Origin: Verrucomicrobiota bacterium
Lineage (GTDB): Bacteria; Auribacterota; JABMQX01; JAFGEW01
Reading direction: 5' to 3'
DNA: 64,000 nucleotides
Assembly (NCBI GenBank): GCA_016931415.1
Contig: JAFGEW010000092.1
Coordinates: forward strand, 1 to 64,000
Below, piece after piece: positions 9,111 through 18,614 of the stretch. A program made the translations under genes and the position numbers. The notes beneath the pieces are model-generated. The model was not told the origin of the DNA and did no database searches. It saw only the letters and a program-made list of their open reading frames with translations. The stretch's first letter is position 1; each line of letters opens with the position of its first letter.

Positions 9111-12100
9111 CTACTGCAGAACCTGGATCTTGTAGCGCTTCTCGACGAGGCTGGGAGTGGAGATGTCGGTCCACTCGGTCTGAGCGCCTGCAGAGGTGAC
9201 AACGTCACTCGGCAACCACGTCGTGCGGTCGGTGCTCCAGTAGACGCGGTAGAGCTTATTGGGGCGGCTCTGCCAGCGGACGACGATGAAGCCCTCGGGC
9301 GTCTCCTCGATCTCGACGACGGCGAGGAGCGAGCCGGGGTTCTGTGGATCGGTATCGGCAGCGAGTTCGTCGCCGTTGGGTGAGCCGTCGCCGTCCGGAT
9401 CGCCGCTCGCGCCATCATCGCCGACACCTGAGTACGGGTCAAGACCGTGGGCAATCTCCCACGCATCCGGCATCCCATCGCCGTCGGTGTCGACGGCGGA
9501 CACCAGCGCCTGCGCCGTTACAACGACGTTCGTGCCGCCCTCCGCGTTGTCGGCATCCGTGTAGCTCACCGTGATCGTGTCGCCATCGGAGATGCGCACC
9601 GAGCCCACTCCGGTATAGAGCGAGATCGGCATCGCGCCGAAGAAGATGCCGGAGGCTGCATCGCTCTCGGTGAGCACGGCGGTCGTCGGGCCCGGCTGGG
9701 TCGTGCTCGACACGGAGACACTGACGGTCTCGATCGCGCCGGGGTCTGAGTTGAGGTGGCCGTCCTTGAGCGTGATGATGACCTGGTCGACAATTGTGTA
9801 GACACTGCGGTCGAGGCGCAGCACGCCGTAGCCATACGGCTTGAGAACATAGACGCTCACGTCGTCGAGGTACCAGCCTGGGTAGTAGTACTCGATCGTC
9901 TGGTTCGCGCTGAGCCGATAGCGGACCTGGACCGCCGCCGTGCCGAACGAGGCGAGCGACAGCGTCTCCTCGTGCCAGCCGGCCTTCGCCTTGCCCGTAT
10001 AGCCGCCGTCGCGTGAGATGTTGGTCCAGTTCACGCCGTTCGCGCTGACCTCGACGGTGCCGACGCCGTCGTCGAGCCCGTACTCCTCGATGCTGTACCA
10101 CTGATTGAACGAGAGCCGCGCGTTCGACGCGAGCGCGATTGACGGGCTGACGAGCGACGCGTCGACCGTGGCCTCGTAGTTGCCGTCCAGGTCGGTCGCC
10201 CAGCAATAGGGCGGTGACGCGGCGTTGCTCACGCCGAGCGCCGGCACGCCGCGTTCCCACTCGTCGCCGACGCCCGAGTGCGTCCAGCCCTTCTCGTCGC
10301 GGTCGAAGTCGTCCAAGAAGAGCTCGTTGCGCACCTGCGTGTAGACTCGGTGCCACGCGCCGCCGTTGTCGTCGAACACCTCGTTGCCGGCCGCGTCGGT
10401 AGCCGAGACCCTGACGAAGTAGCCGGCATTCTCATCGAGGCCGCTTACGACGGTGGAATGCGACAACACGTACCCGGCGGACCAGAGCACCTCGGCCGCA
10501 TCCGTCGTCTTGCCAAAGTAGACCGTGCCGATGCAGGGCTCGTTCGTCGTCCAGCTCGCCGTGAAGCTGGTGTCGCTCACGTCCGAGAAGGCCAGCCCCG
10601 TGATCTGCGGCGCGACGAGGTCCACGTTCGCCTGCGCGTTCGCCAGCGCCGGCGAGCCGGTGCCGTCGTCGGCATCGTTGTACTGGACACTGATCGTGTC
10701 GGTCGCCGCGACCTGGAGCAGGGCATCGCTCGCGGCGGGGCCGTCATCAAGCATACAGGTCGCAAGGAACTTGCCCGAGTTCGACGCCGTCTCGGTCAGC
10801 GTAATGCCGAGGCTCTCCTTCGAGCTCGAGACGCTGAGCATGACCGTCTCGGCGACATCGGGGTTCGCGTTCAGGTGCGCGTCGATGAGCATGACCTCGA
10901 CCGGCGTACTCAGGCTGTAGACGTCGCGATCGAAGAACAGGGCGCCTTGGCCGAACGGGATCGTCTTGACGAGCGCCACGTCGTCCACGTACCAGCCAGG
11001 ATAGTCGTAGAGCACAATGTCCGATTCCTGTGAGTAGAGCCGGAAGCGCAGCCGCACGTTCTGCGAGCCGTACGCAAACAGGTTGATGGTCTCCGGCAGC
11101 CACTCGAGGCTCGCGCCGACGTACCCGCCGAGCGTGGGTGTGATGTCCTGCCACGTCGTGCCGTTCGTCGTGATCTCGACGATACCGTACCCTTCCTCCT
11201 CGATCATGTACTCGTTGATGCCATACCAATGCTCGAAGGAGAACTCGCTGCCGGGCTCGAGCGTGATCCAGCCGCTCGTGATCGCCACGTCGCATGTGAT
11301 CGGGTACGGTCCGTCGAGGTCCGTGGCCCAGCACGCGGGCGGCGAGTGAGCAGCGTTGGGGCCGAACTCAGGCGTACCAAGCTCCCACACCGCGTTGTCC
11401 GACGAGAACTCGAGCTCGCTCGTCTCACCGTCGAACGCATTCGCCGCGTACGTGTACGCCGCGCGCGTGCCGAACGAGTAAGCGCTGGGCGGTGTGTTAT
11501 ACGGCACCGCGTTACCGGCGGCGTCCTCGACGATGATCGTGAATGTGTAGCGCGTGTTATCCTGCAGGCCGTCGAGCGTGAATGCGAACTCGCCGTTCTC
11601 GCTCACAGCACTCAGCTCGTGATCTTCGACGCCGCCCGTGCCGTAGGCCACGGTTGCCGCGACGCCCGGATCCGACGTGAACTCGATGATAGCGCTCCGC
11701 GTCGTGATCTCGCTGATCGTCAGGCCGCTCAGCGACGGCCCGTCCAGATCCGTCACGGCGGTCGCCGTGCGCTCGACGTTCGTGCCGCCGAGCCCGTCGT
11801 CGAGGTCCGTGTAGCGTGCCGTGACTGTGTCGCCCTCCACGACGCCGACCTTGCCGTCGCCGCCGATCACGGTTGCGGAAAGGAGAATCGTCCCGGAGAA
11901 CATGCCCGTGTTCGCGCCCGTCTCGGTGAGCACCAGCGTCTCGCCGGCCGGTTCGGAATCGCTCGAGACGTTCACGCTGACTGTCTCGACGGTGAGCGCG
12001 TCGTCGTTCTCATGCCCGTCCGTGACGGTGACGACAACGGGCGTGGCAAGACCATAGGCGCTGCGGTCGAAGGTCACGTCGCCGTAGCCGAACGCGTGGA

Positions 12101-15100
12101 GCGTGGCGATCTCCACGTCGTCAACGTACCAGCCCGCGTGCGGATCGAGATAGTCGAACCACACGTCGGCCCAGATGTTGAAGCGGATGCGGATCGTCGA
12201 GTTGGCGAACGCCGACAGGTCAATCGTCTCCTCGACCCAGCCGAAGCTCGCGCCGTCGTAGCCGCCGCCCGGCGTCACGTCTTGCCACGGCCCACCGTTC
12301 TGCGAAATCTCGACGGTCATCTCATCGCTGCCCGCGACGAGGTCGTACCAGTGCCAGAACGTCAGTGTCGCACCCTGGCCGATGGCGACCGACGGGCTCA
12401 CAAGCCCCTCGCGGATCCAGTAGCCGTCAAAGTAGTCGTCGTGCACGAAGTAGCCGTCGAGGTTGGTGCCCCAGCAGTTCTCGGGCGAATGCGCCGACGA
12501 CGGGCCGCCGAGGTACGCCGGCACGCCGTACTCCCACTGGTCGAAGTCGCCCGAGTGGATCCAGCCGCCAGGGCCGTCCTCCATGTCGTCGGCGAACGTC
12601 ACCGCGCCGTAGCCGGTGGCGAACGTGTAGAGCGCGCCGCCGTTGTCGTCAGTAACCGTGTTGCCTGCCGCGTCGGTCGACTCGATGCTGTAGTAGTAGC
12701 GCGTGTTCGGCTGCAGGCCCGTCAGCTCGATCGTGCGCCCGATGACGTACGTGCCATTGACGGCCGAGCTGCCAAGCGCCGGGAACTCGCCGTAGTGCAC
12801 AACGCCGTTGCACGCCTCGGACGTCGTCCAGCCGATCGCCGCGCGGTCGATGTCGACAAGGATGAGCGAGCGGCTAACGATCGTCGGGATAACGAGGTCC
12901 ACACTTGCCGTATCGTACACGTCCTGGGGCGATCCCGCGCCGTGGTCGGCATCGTGGTAGACGGCCGTGATCGTGTCGCCGTGCGCGACGTGGATCTGGC
13001 CCACGCCCGGGGTGCCGGTTGTCAATCCGACCTGTCCGGCGAACACGCCCGAGGTCGTCTCGGTCAACGCGATTACCTCGCCCGACGGATCGCTCGTCGA
13101 AGTCACCGTCACGTTCTGCGTGCCGCCGCCTGCGATGTCCGTATCCACGACCGTGATCGTCGCCGCCGTGTCGGCGACGCCGTAGGCAATCTTGTTGAGG
13201 ACAACGTGGCCCGCGCCGCTGGCCTTACCGCGTGACACGACGAGCGCGTACGGTTGCGGGCCATACGGCGTGCTGTGTGCGTTGACGCGCACGGTGTACG
13301 TGCCCGCGGTGGGGGTGGCGATTTCGACCATCTCGACGTTGTTGAGCCGATCGGCGCCACTCAGCCGGTTCGGGTAATGGGGCACGCCGTTGCCGTCGGT
13401 CACGACGAGGTCCAGGTCGTTAACGAGTTGCACGGCGGCGGCCGGGTTGCCCGGATAGTCGGTATAGACGAGCGTCACGCGGAACGCGACGCCGGGATTG
13501 CCGACGATGTACTCGTACTCCGCGAATCCGCCCGTGCTCAGGCCGGGCGCAATGTCGAGGGTGCTGATCTCGGTCTCGGTCGAGGCAAGCAGCGCGCCGG
13601 CCGCATCGATCCTCCCCCACCCCTCCGCGTTGTTGGGCCGCGGACCCATCTCCTGCTCGAGCCCCACGCCGTACTGGCCGGGCGTCATCTCGTAGGCGCC
13701 GTTGATCAGCGCGGCCTTCACGAGCGCGGCACTCGGATCGGCGATGCCTGCCTCCTCGACGAGGTATTGCCGCACAAGCGCCGTGGCGCCCGCCGCGGCG
13801 GGCGCCGCCATGCTCGTGCCGCCCATGTAGACGTAGTCGTTGTCGTAGACGCCCCACGTGTTGTAGTCGGCGAGCGAGTAGCCGACCGGATCCTGCGTGC
13901 GGCACGAGATGATGTCCGTGCCGGGCGCGACCACGTCGGGTTTGATGCGCCCGTCGTCGCACGGGCCGTGGCTGCTGAAGGCGGCAAGGCCGTCCTCATT
14001 GTCGGAGATCGGGTCGCTGTAGATCGGCTCGGCCTGCCACGTGCCGTCGAGAATGCCGAGCAGGCCCCACGTGTACTCGGAAAGCCCGCCCGTTTCGCGC
14101 ACGTTCTCGGAGGCCCCGACGGCGAGGCAGTTCTTCGCCGTCGCCGGCGAGTAGAGCGAGTCGAGGTCAATCACGCCGTCATTGTTCGCGTCCACGCCAT
14201 CGTTGCCGCACGCGAAAACGATGAGCATGTCCTTGTGGTCCCACATAAACTCGTCGACCTGCTCGGAATACGCCGAGTAGCGACCGCGGTCGGGCGAGCC
14301 CCAGCTATTGCTGTGGATGCGTGCACCCGCGCCGTATGCCTGCTCGAAGAGCGTGTAGAGGTCCGGCGGGATGCCGCCGAGCGGGTCCGCCTCGTCCACG
14401 TAGGCTGACTGGAACACGAGCTCCGCGCCCCACGCCCCGCCGCGGAACAAGCCGCCGGAGCGCGCGCCGTCGCCGACGGACGTCCCCGCAACGTGCGTGC
14501 CGTGGCCGTGGTCGTCGCTCCAATCGCCGGGCCGGCCCAGTGCGAATGCGGCGAGCAGGCGGCCCTCGAAGTCGTCGTGCAGCGGCGCCCCGTTGATGCC
14601 CACGTCGAGGCCGGTGTCGCAGATGCCGACGATCTGGCCCGCGCCATCGAAGCCCGCGCTCCAGACTTCTTCCAGATTCATGATGTCGGCCGGCACGTCG
14701 CCCGTGATCGTGGGCGGCGCCTGGATCAGCTCGAGCGGGCGCTGCGGCTCGATCCACGCCACACCCTCGATCGCGGCCAAGCGCTCGAGGCGCATGCGCG
14801 GCGCGGCCCGGAACGTAAGATGATGGAAACGACGCCCCGGCGAGTAGCGCTCGAACCGCAGTCCCTGCGCAGCGAGCGCGCCAACGACCCCCTTCACGTC
14901 GGCGCCGGCGAACACGAGCACGGTGAGCCGCTCGGGTGCGCGGCCGCGCTCGACGTCGCGCGTCAGGCCGGGCGCGACCTTGTACTCGGGCCGGTACGGG
15001 CCCGACCAACGGACCGATCCGAGCGCATTGAGCTGATCCTGCACGGCGGGTGCGGCCTCGACGAGAAACGCGTCGTCGGGCAGGTACGAGATGATGCGCG

Positions 15101-15362
15101 CGCCGCGCGCTTCGAGTGTCCGGACGAATGCTTCGTCCACGGGCGCAGCGGATTGAACGATAAAATAGCGGCTCGCCCTCGGAGAGGGTTGGTCCCGGCG
15201 CACGGGCGCGGGGACCTCGACCGGCTCGCTCGTGTCAATCGTCGCCGCCTTGAGCCGGATTGACCGGGCGGCCTGCCCGGCCCCGTACGCCGCGCCCCAA
15301 GCCAGCACAATGCAGAGGCTTAGGACAACAACAACCCCGCGCACCAGATGCCCCGTCTTCAT
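9111..15362 (-). CDS. very large secreted subtilisin-family (S8, KP-43-like) serine protease
   Basis: A protein of about 2,083 residues with a signal peptide (VVVVLSLCIVLAWGAAYG). After a propeptide-like region the S8 catalytic triad is intact: Asp in 'ICDTGLD' (about 250), His in 'DDHGHGTHVAGT' (about 286) and Ser in 'GGTSMAAPAAAG' (about 515). The next sandwich domain ('VNDLDLVVTD...NNVEMVEI') is typical of KP-43-type alkaline proteases. The C-terminal two thirds is a tandem array: beta-sandwich (FDRxxY...ETVxVxVSS...TEt...DTITVxYTDAD), fibronectin-III-like (DAAGN) and MAM/jelly-roll-like (WYVDDV) domains, repeated three times plus a fourth beta-sandwich. A thrombospondin-3-like calcium motif (DTDGDGMPDAWE) and a terminal beta domain end the protein. 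The ATG at 15362 follows GGGAG; the frame opens further upstream. Confidence 0.92.
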   Translation of the reverse strand: MKTGHLVRGVVVVLSLCIVLAWGAAYGAGQAARSIRLKAATIDTSEPVEVPAPVRRDQPSPRASRYFIVQSAAPVDEAFVRTLEARGARIISYLPDDAFLVEAAPAVQDQLNALGSVRWSGPYRPEYKVAPGLTRDVERGRAPERLTVLVFAGADVKGVVGALAAQGLRFERYSPGRRFHHLTFRAAPRMRLERLAAIEGVAWIEPQRPLELIQAPPTITGDVPADIMNLEEVWSAGFDGAGQIVGICDTGLDVGINGAPLHDDFEGRLLAAFALGRPGDWSDDHGHGTHVAGTSVGDGARSGGLFRGGAWGAELVFQSAYVDEADPLGGIPPDLYTLFEQAYGAGARIHSNSWGSPDRGRYSAYSEQVDEFMWDHKDMLIVFACGNDGVDANNDGVIDLDSLYSPATAKNCLAVGASENVRETGGLSEYTWGLLGILDGTWQAEPIYSDPISDNEDGLAAFSSHGPCDDGRIKPDVVAPGTDIISCRTQDPVGYSLADYNTWGVYDNDYVYMGGTSMAAPAAAGATALVRQYLVEEAGIADPSAALVKAALINGAYEMTPGQYGVGLEQEMGPRPNNAEGWGRIDAAGALLASTETEISTLDIAPGLSTGGFAEYEYIVGNPGVAFRVTLVYTDYPGNPAAAVQLVNDLDLVVTDGNGVPHYPNRLSGADRLNNVEMVEIATPTAGTYTVRVNAHSTPYGPQPYALVVSRGKASGAGHVVLNKIAYGVADTAATITVVDTDIAGGGTQNVTVTSTSDPSGEVIALTETTSGVFAGQVGLTTGTPGVGQIHVAHGDTITAVYHDADHGAGSPQDVYDTASVDLVIPTIVSRSLILVDIDRAAIGWTTSEACNGVVHYGEFPALGSSAVNGTYVIGRTIELTGLQPNTRYYYSIESTDAAGNTVTDDNGGALYTFATGYGAVTFADDMEDGPGGWIHSGDFDQWEYGVPAYLGGPSSAHSPENCWGTNLDGYFVHDDYFDGYWIREGLVSPSVAIGQGATLTFWHWYDLVAGSDEMTVEISQNGGPWQDVTPGGGYDGASFGWVEETIDLSAFANSTIRIRFNIWADVWFDYLDPHAGWYVDDVEIATLHAFGYGDVTFDRSAYGLATPVVVTVTDGHENDDALTVETVSVNVSSDSEPAGETLVLTETGANTGMFSGTILLSATVIGGDGKVGVVEGDTVTARYTDLDDGLGGTNVERTATAVTDLDGPSLSGLTISEITTRSAIIEFTSDPGVAATVAYGTGGVEDHELSAVSENGEFAFTLDGLQDNTRYTFTIIVEDAAGNAVPYNTPPSAYSFGTRAAYTYAANAFDGETSELEFSSDNAVWELGTPEFGPNAAHSPPACWATDLDGPYPITCDVAITSGWITLEPGSEFSFEHWYGINEYMIEEEGYGIVEITTNGTTWQDITPTLGGYVGASLEWLPETINLFAYGSQNVRLRFRLYSQESDIVLYDYPGWYVDDVALVKTIPFGQGALFFDRDVYSLSTPVEVMLIDAHLNANPDVAETVMLSVSSSKESLGITLTETASNSGKFLATCMLDDGPAASDALLQVAATDTISVQYNDADDGTGSPALANAQANVDLVAPQITGLAFSDVSDTSFTASWTTNEPCIGTVYFGKTTDAAEVLWSAGYVLSHSTVVSGLDENAGYFVRVSATDAAGNEVFDDNGGAWHRVYTQVRNELFLDDFDRDEKGWTHSGVGDEWERGVPALGVSNAASPPYCWATDLDGNYEATVDASLVSPSIALASNARLSFNQWYSIEEYGLDDGVGTVEVSANGVNWTNISRDGGYTGKAKAGWHEETLSLASFGTAAVQVRYRLSANQTIEYYYPGWYLDDVSVYVLKPYGYGVLRLDRSVYTIVDQVIITLKDGHLNSDPGAIETVSVSVSSTTQPGPTTAVLTESDAASGIFFGAMPISLYTGVGSVRISDGDTITVSYTDADNAEGGTNVVVTAQALVSAVDTDGDGMPDAWEIAHGLDPYSGVGDDGASGDPDGDGSPNGDELAADTDPQNPGSLLAVVEIEETPEGFIVVRWQSRPNKLYRVYWSTDRTTWLPSDVVTSAGAQTEWTDISTPSLVEKRYKIQVLQ

Positions 15363-15428
15363 ACCGGCTCCCGATCCTTGTATCTTGCGACTCCGCCTCC
15401 GACCCCCGAAACACCTGCGCCTACACCT

Positions 15429-15458
15429 ATTATCCCATATCGGCAGGCCCGCAGTCAA
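15429..15458 (-). promoter_or_regulatory. sigma-70-type promoter of the subtilase gene
   Basis: On the minus strand, TTGACT (15458-15453) and GATAAT (15434-15429) are separated by 18 bp. The -10 box lies about 65 bp upstream of the chosen ATG. Confidence 0.55.
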
Positions 15459-15620
15459 TCCAAGGTCGCAGAATGCCCGGCCCGCGCCTTGACGGCACGT
15501 GAGGAACATGCTGCCCATGTGCCACTGGCGGAGCATGGCGCCAAGGTCGGCAGCAGCCACTGATCCATGACTTGGGCGGGCCCGCAGGAACCGCCCAACT
15601 TGACGGCAGGGGGACAAACG

Positions 15621-15740
15621 ATGCAGCGTCTCACGAAGCGTGCTCTCCTGATCATGCTGGCCACCGTCTTCGTTAACGTGGTGGCTGGAATAGTCGTCCC
15701 GGCGTGGGAATCGCATCACACCCCCGCCAGGGGCGATTGA
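15621..15740 (+). CDS. candidate 39-residue small hydrophobic peptide
   Basis: ATG at 15621 follows an AGGGGG ribosome site at good spacing. The peptide begins MQRLTKRALLIMLATVFVNV, a positively charged start followed by a hydrophobic stretch typical of a signal peptide or single membrane helix, and ends after about 14 polar residues. Its stop codon lies inside the 14-bp palindrome at 15728-15771, so it may be a small membrane protein or a gene truncated by repeat insertion. Codon evidence is too short to be decisive. Confidence 0.35.
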   Translation: MQRLTKRALLIMLATVFVNVVAGIVVPAWESHHTPARGD

Positions 15741-15959
15741 GGGTGTTGCCCACGTCGCTCAATCGCCCCTGACGAGGCTCGGGTCTCGTCGGGTCACCGC
15801 TCTCCACGGGGTGTCGCCCGGTCCGACGCCCCGCGTCGGCGGCTACTCCCAGTCGCTGCAAAGCGGCTCCCCACACCACACATGCAACCACAAGTGAGAG
15901 ATGCGGGTCAGCCTCCTTCCTCGTGCTTCATCTCTCCTCGCTGCGATCACCTCGCCGGC

Positions 15960-17474
15960 TCAAACGATAAAACCGGGCGGGAGGGGCGAACGCGTCGGCA
16001 GTTCGGGTTTGCGGAACGCCGCGAGGTGGATCACCTGGCCCTCGGCCACAAGCGCGGTGCCGACGAGCCCGTCGCCCTCGATGTAAACATAAAGACCTTC
16101 GCCCAGCGCCGGCCGGGCGTCGCGCACCGAGGCGCGGACGGATGCCAGAAACTCGTCCGCCGACTCCTCCGCTGTGGGTTTCACCTCCTTCGACCGGCGG
16201 GCGGACATGACGGCCTCGGTTGCATACGCCTCGATCAGCTTTCCCCACGTGCGCCGCAAGGTTTCGGCCTTGTCGAACAACTCGATGCCGGCCACGGTGC
16301 CGTCAATGGCGACGATGACCCCCTTGGCATCTGCCGGACAGGTCAGCTTCTGGCGATACGCTTCGAGCGTCTTCCCGACCGCTTCGTAGCCCTCGCTGAG
16401 CGCCTCGCTCTGCGACTCGACGCCGAGCGCGTTGAGTTCGGCGTCCACCTTGCTCCACACGGCGCTCTGGTCAGCGAGTATGCCGTTGCCGGCGAGGACC
16501 GACGCCCTGACCGACGCGCACTGGAGGCCGCGCAGCGACGGACTGACCCGGCGGCCCGACTCGAACTGGCGCGACACCGAATGCCAGCGCCCCTGCTCGA
16601 CGCAGCTCACCGGCACGACGAGCGTCTTCTTCGCGCCGACGAGGATGGTGATGTTGATGATGCGGTTCTGCTTCGCCCCGATAAGCTGGTCGCCGTCGAG
16701 GAGCAGCACGCGGCGTTTGCCCTTGTTGACGAACCGCAGCTGGGGCACGCTGCCTCCCTCGCTCATCTCGGTGACCACGGCGTCGCGCGACTTGAGCGCG
16801 TCGTCGAGCAGCACGTAGTCCACGCCCGCGCCGTCATCGCCCAGCAGCGGGAACACGGCCATGTTCTCGTGCACGAGCGGGTCGCCCAGCACGAGGCGGC
16901 CCAGCATGGCTTCGACCAGATCGGGCTCCTCGACCGCCGTCGTGTCCTTCAGTTTCGCGGCGCGCGCCCCGATCAGCTCGTACAGCAGCCTCGTCTCCGG
17001 CCACACGTCGCGGTGCACGAGGCCCCGCAGCACATCGAGCAACTCGGCGGCCGGCTCGACCTCGCCCTTCACGACCGACTGGAACGCCTCGGCCATCGTC
17101 CTGTGCGCGAACGCGGCCGCCGTCTGCGGCTTCTCAGGCGGGTGTGCGATCTCCGCCCCCTTCGCCGCCACGTAGACGTCCAGCTCGAGCCGCGCCGTGT
17201 TCTGCCGCGGGCGATCCGTCACGGCGCCTTCGAGCACGATCTTGCCCGCGTCGAGCAGCGGCGCCAGGTAGGCGGCCTCTCGCTTGGGCAAGTGGCCCAC
17301 CGGCTCGAAGCGCGCGTTCTCGACGCGGATCGCATTGGCGTCGTGCGCATTGTCCGGCTCGCGCTCGAGGTTCACGCGCCCCTTCTCGACCGACGCCTCG
17401 TGGTACTGCAGGCCGACCACCTCGCTCCGGAGCTTGCCCAGCAGCTCGGCCTGCGACTCCCTGTCCTTACCCAT
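15960..17474 (-). CDS. HIRAN domain + ARPP-1 (DUF6569) protein
   Basis: A 504-residue cytoplasmic protein. Residues about 14-110 look like a HIRAN domain ('VVGLQYHEASV...LEREPDNAHDANAIRV...VGHLPKREA'), a fold that in HLTF-type helicases binds DNA ends. Residues about 205-470 look like the ARPP-1/DUF6569 domain ('DPLVHENMAVFPLL', 'RVLLLDGDQLIGAKQNRI', 'VPVSCVEQGRW'). ARPP-1 is a conserved domain of unknown activity. The ATG at 17474 follows AGGAG; the frame opens further upstream without conserved sequence. The gene stands alone between palindrome-rich spacers. A role in DNA repair or stress is only inferred from HIRAN. Confidence 0.8.
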   Translation of the reverse strand: MGKDRESQAELLGKLRSEVVGLQYHEASVEKGRVNLEREPDNAHDANAIRVENARFEPVGHLPKREAAYLAPLLDAGKIVLEGAVTDRPRQNTARLELDVYVAAKGAEIAHPPEKPQTAAAFAHRTMAEAFQSVVKGEVEPAAELLDVLRGLVHRDVWPETRLLYELIGARAAKLKDTTAVEEPDLVEAMLGRLVLGDPLVHENMAVFPLLGDDGAGVDYVLLDDALKSRDAVVTEMSEGGSVPQLRFVNKGKRRVLLLDGDQLIGAKQNRIINITILVGAKKTLVVPVSCVEQGRWHSVSRQFESGRRVSPSLRGLQCASVRASVLAGNGILADQSAVWSKVDAELNALGVESQSEALSEGYEAVGKTLEAYRQKLTCPADAKGVIVAIDGTVAGIELFDKAETLRRTWGKLIEAYATEAVMSARRSKEVKPTAEESADEFLASVRASVRDARPALGEGLYVYIEGDGLVGTALVAEGQVIHLAAFRKPELPTRSPLPPGFIV

Positions 17475-17894
17475 GTTCTCACTCTCCTTCTGAAAACGGT
17501 GACACCTCGGGCCGCGACCTGCACAGTCCGGCCACGCGCAGGCATTGTCGCATGCCACCCGTGACATAAATTGACATGGGCCAAGAAAAATCTGTCTTGG
17601 GGGCTCAAGGGCGTATTTCGTCCCCCGGAAGCCTGTCACGCACCAGGTGCGACATCTCGGCTCCGGCCAGCCCCTATCCGACGATCTGGGAACGCGCGGC
17701 GCACGCGTAGAGGTGGAGGAAACGGAGGGAATTAGCCACGGAGGGCACGGAGGAAACGTGGGCGCACGCATGGTCCACGGGCGGGACGGCACATGCTACT
17801 TGGTGCGTGCGTCTTGCACATTCCAGACGGGCGGGACGCCCGTGCTACTTGGCCTGCCCTGCAGCGTCGCGCGGATCGGTTCGGATGCGGCGCC
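17475..17894. other. 420-bp intergenic region with dispersed palindromic repeats
   Basis: The spacer upstream of the HIRAN gene contains two copies of a dispersed element (about 17765-17803 and 17824-17880) built around CCACGGGCGGGACG and CCCGTGCTACTTGG. No supported gene was found. Direct repeats of TGACAT (near 17560-17580) lie in the likely promoter region of the HIRAN gene. Confidence 0.5.
17824..17880. repeat. dispersed palindromic repeat, copy B
   Basis: The element reads ACGGGCGGGACGCCCGT, then GCTACTTGG, then GCCCTGCAGCG and GGATCGG. The same order of blocks recurs at 18522-18592, with small differences, over about 60 bp. A partial copy lies at 17765-17803. The core can fold as a hairpin (CGGGC/GCCCG). 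Confidence 0.75.
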
Positions 17895-18200
17895 CTAGTC
17901 GATGTCTTCGTCCAGGTCCTCGTCGAGGAGGTTGCTGATTTTGTCGAAGACGGAGTCGAGCGCCGTTCTCATCTTGGCGCTGCGGGCTCGGTTGGCGGCG
18001 GTGGCGATGTAGCCCTGCAGGTCGTCGAGCTCGTCGAGCGTCAGGCGGAACTCGATCTGGCCGGCTTTGGCGACGCCGAGCTTGAACTTGTCCTCCAGGC
18101 CGGCAAACAGCGCCGCCTCCTTGAGCAGCGCGTCGCGCTCGGCGGCGGTCAGGACGAGCTGAATCGTGTCATCGGAATCGGCGTGATCGCGTGCGCTCAT
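17895..18200 (-). CDS. small acidic protein of unknown function
   Basis: A 101-residue soluble protein with a strong GGAGGAGG ribosome site before its ATG. It is largely helical and ends in an acidic tail (LLDEDLDEDID). The central 'FRLTLDELDDLQGYIATAANRA' could form a helical hairpin. No family was recognised. It is a single gene flanked on both sides by copies of the dispersed palindromic repeat. Confidence 0.7.
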   Translation of the reverse strand: MSARDHADSDDTIQLVLTAAERDALLKEAALFAGLEDKFKLGVAKAGQIEFRLTLDELDDLQGYIATAANRARSAKMRTALDSVFDKISNLLDEDLDEDID

Positions 18201-18614
18201 GTCTCCTCCTCCCGACAGAGAGACAACTGTGTCGTTCGATCCGGGTGGCAGTGTATCGCTTCAGGTGGTCTCACGTAAAGGCACGGAGGAGGGCGAAGGA
18301 GAAAGGATGAGCGATGAATGAGGAGACTGGACCGGGTCATCGAAATGCTTCCTGATCGGGATAGATCGTGCTTGAAGAAGGCAGAAGGGTCGAGCAGCGG
18401 CGGTTGTTGTTGGTTTTCTCGTCGAGGTGGCTGTTGTAGCCGCGGAGGACCGGGGGGATGTGAGGCGGGTCACCCCTGGCCCACCGTCCGGGTGATACAG
18501 GCACGCGTGGCCGGGGACGGGCGCGCATGGTCCACGGGCAAGACGCCCGTGCTACTTGGTACGCCCTGCAGCGCAACGGGGATCGGGCTGTTGATTCTCG
18601 TCGGATGTCGTGGA
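18201..18614. other. 414-bp intergenic region with a repeat copy
   Basis: The spacer between the small acidic protein and the beta-barrel gene contains repeat copy C (18522-18592). The open frames that cross it are low-complexity shadows. No gene or RNA was recognised. Confidence 0.5.
18522..18592. repeat. dispersed palindromic repeat, copy C
   Basis: It contains the perfect 7-bp inverted repeat CACGGGC-AAGAC-GCCCGTG, followed by CTACTTGG and GCCCTGCAGCG. This matches the copy at 17824-17880. Confidence 0.75.

Larger units (their letters stand above)
15363..15959. other. 597-bp palindrome-rich intergenic region
   Basis: The region between the subtilase and the HIRAN gene holds the subtilase promoter, a TTGGGCGG/CCGCCCAA inverted repeat (15572-15598), a small plus-strand frame (15621-15740) and a perfect 14-bp inverted repeat (CAGGGGCGATTGAG, arms 15728-15741 and 15758-15771). 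GC-rich spacer sequence with many short palindromes continues to 15959. No larger gene is supported. Confidence 0.6.

Noticed and set aside
8862-9383. Plus-strand frame with repeated CTVRADILHGA-like peptides
   Set aside because: It is only a translation of the tandem repeat and of the antisense strand of the subtilase gene.
11229-13235. Long plus-strand frame of 668 codons inside the subtilase gene
   Set aside because: An antisense shadow typical of high-GC DNA; Arg/Val/Ala/Asp-rich with no motifs, while the minus-strand frame has clear domains.
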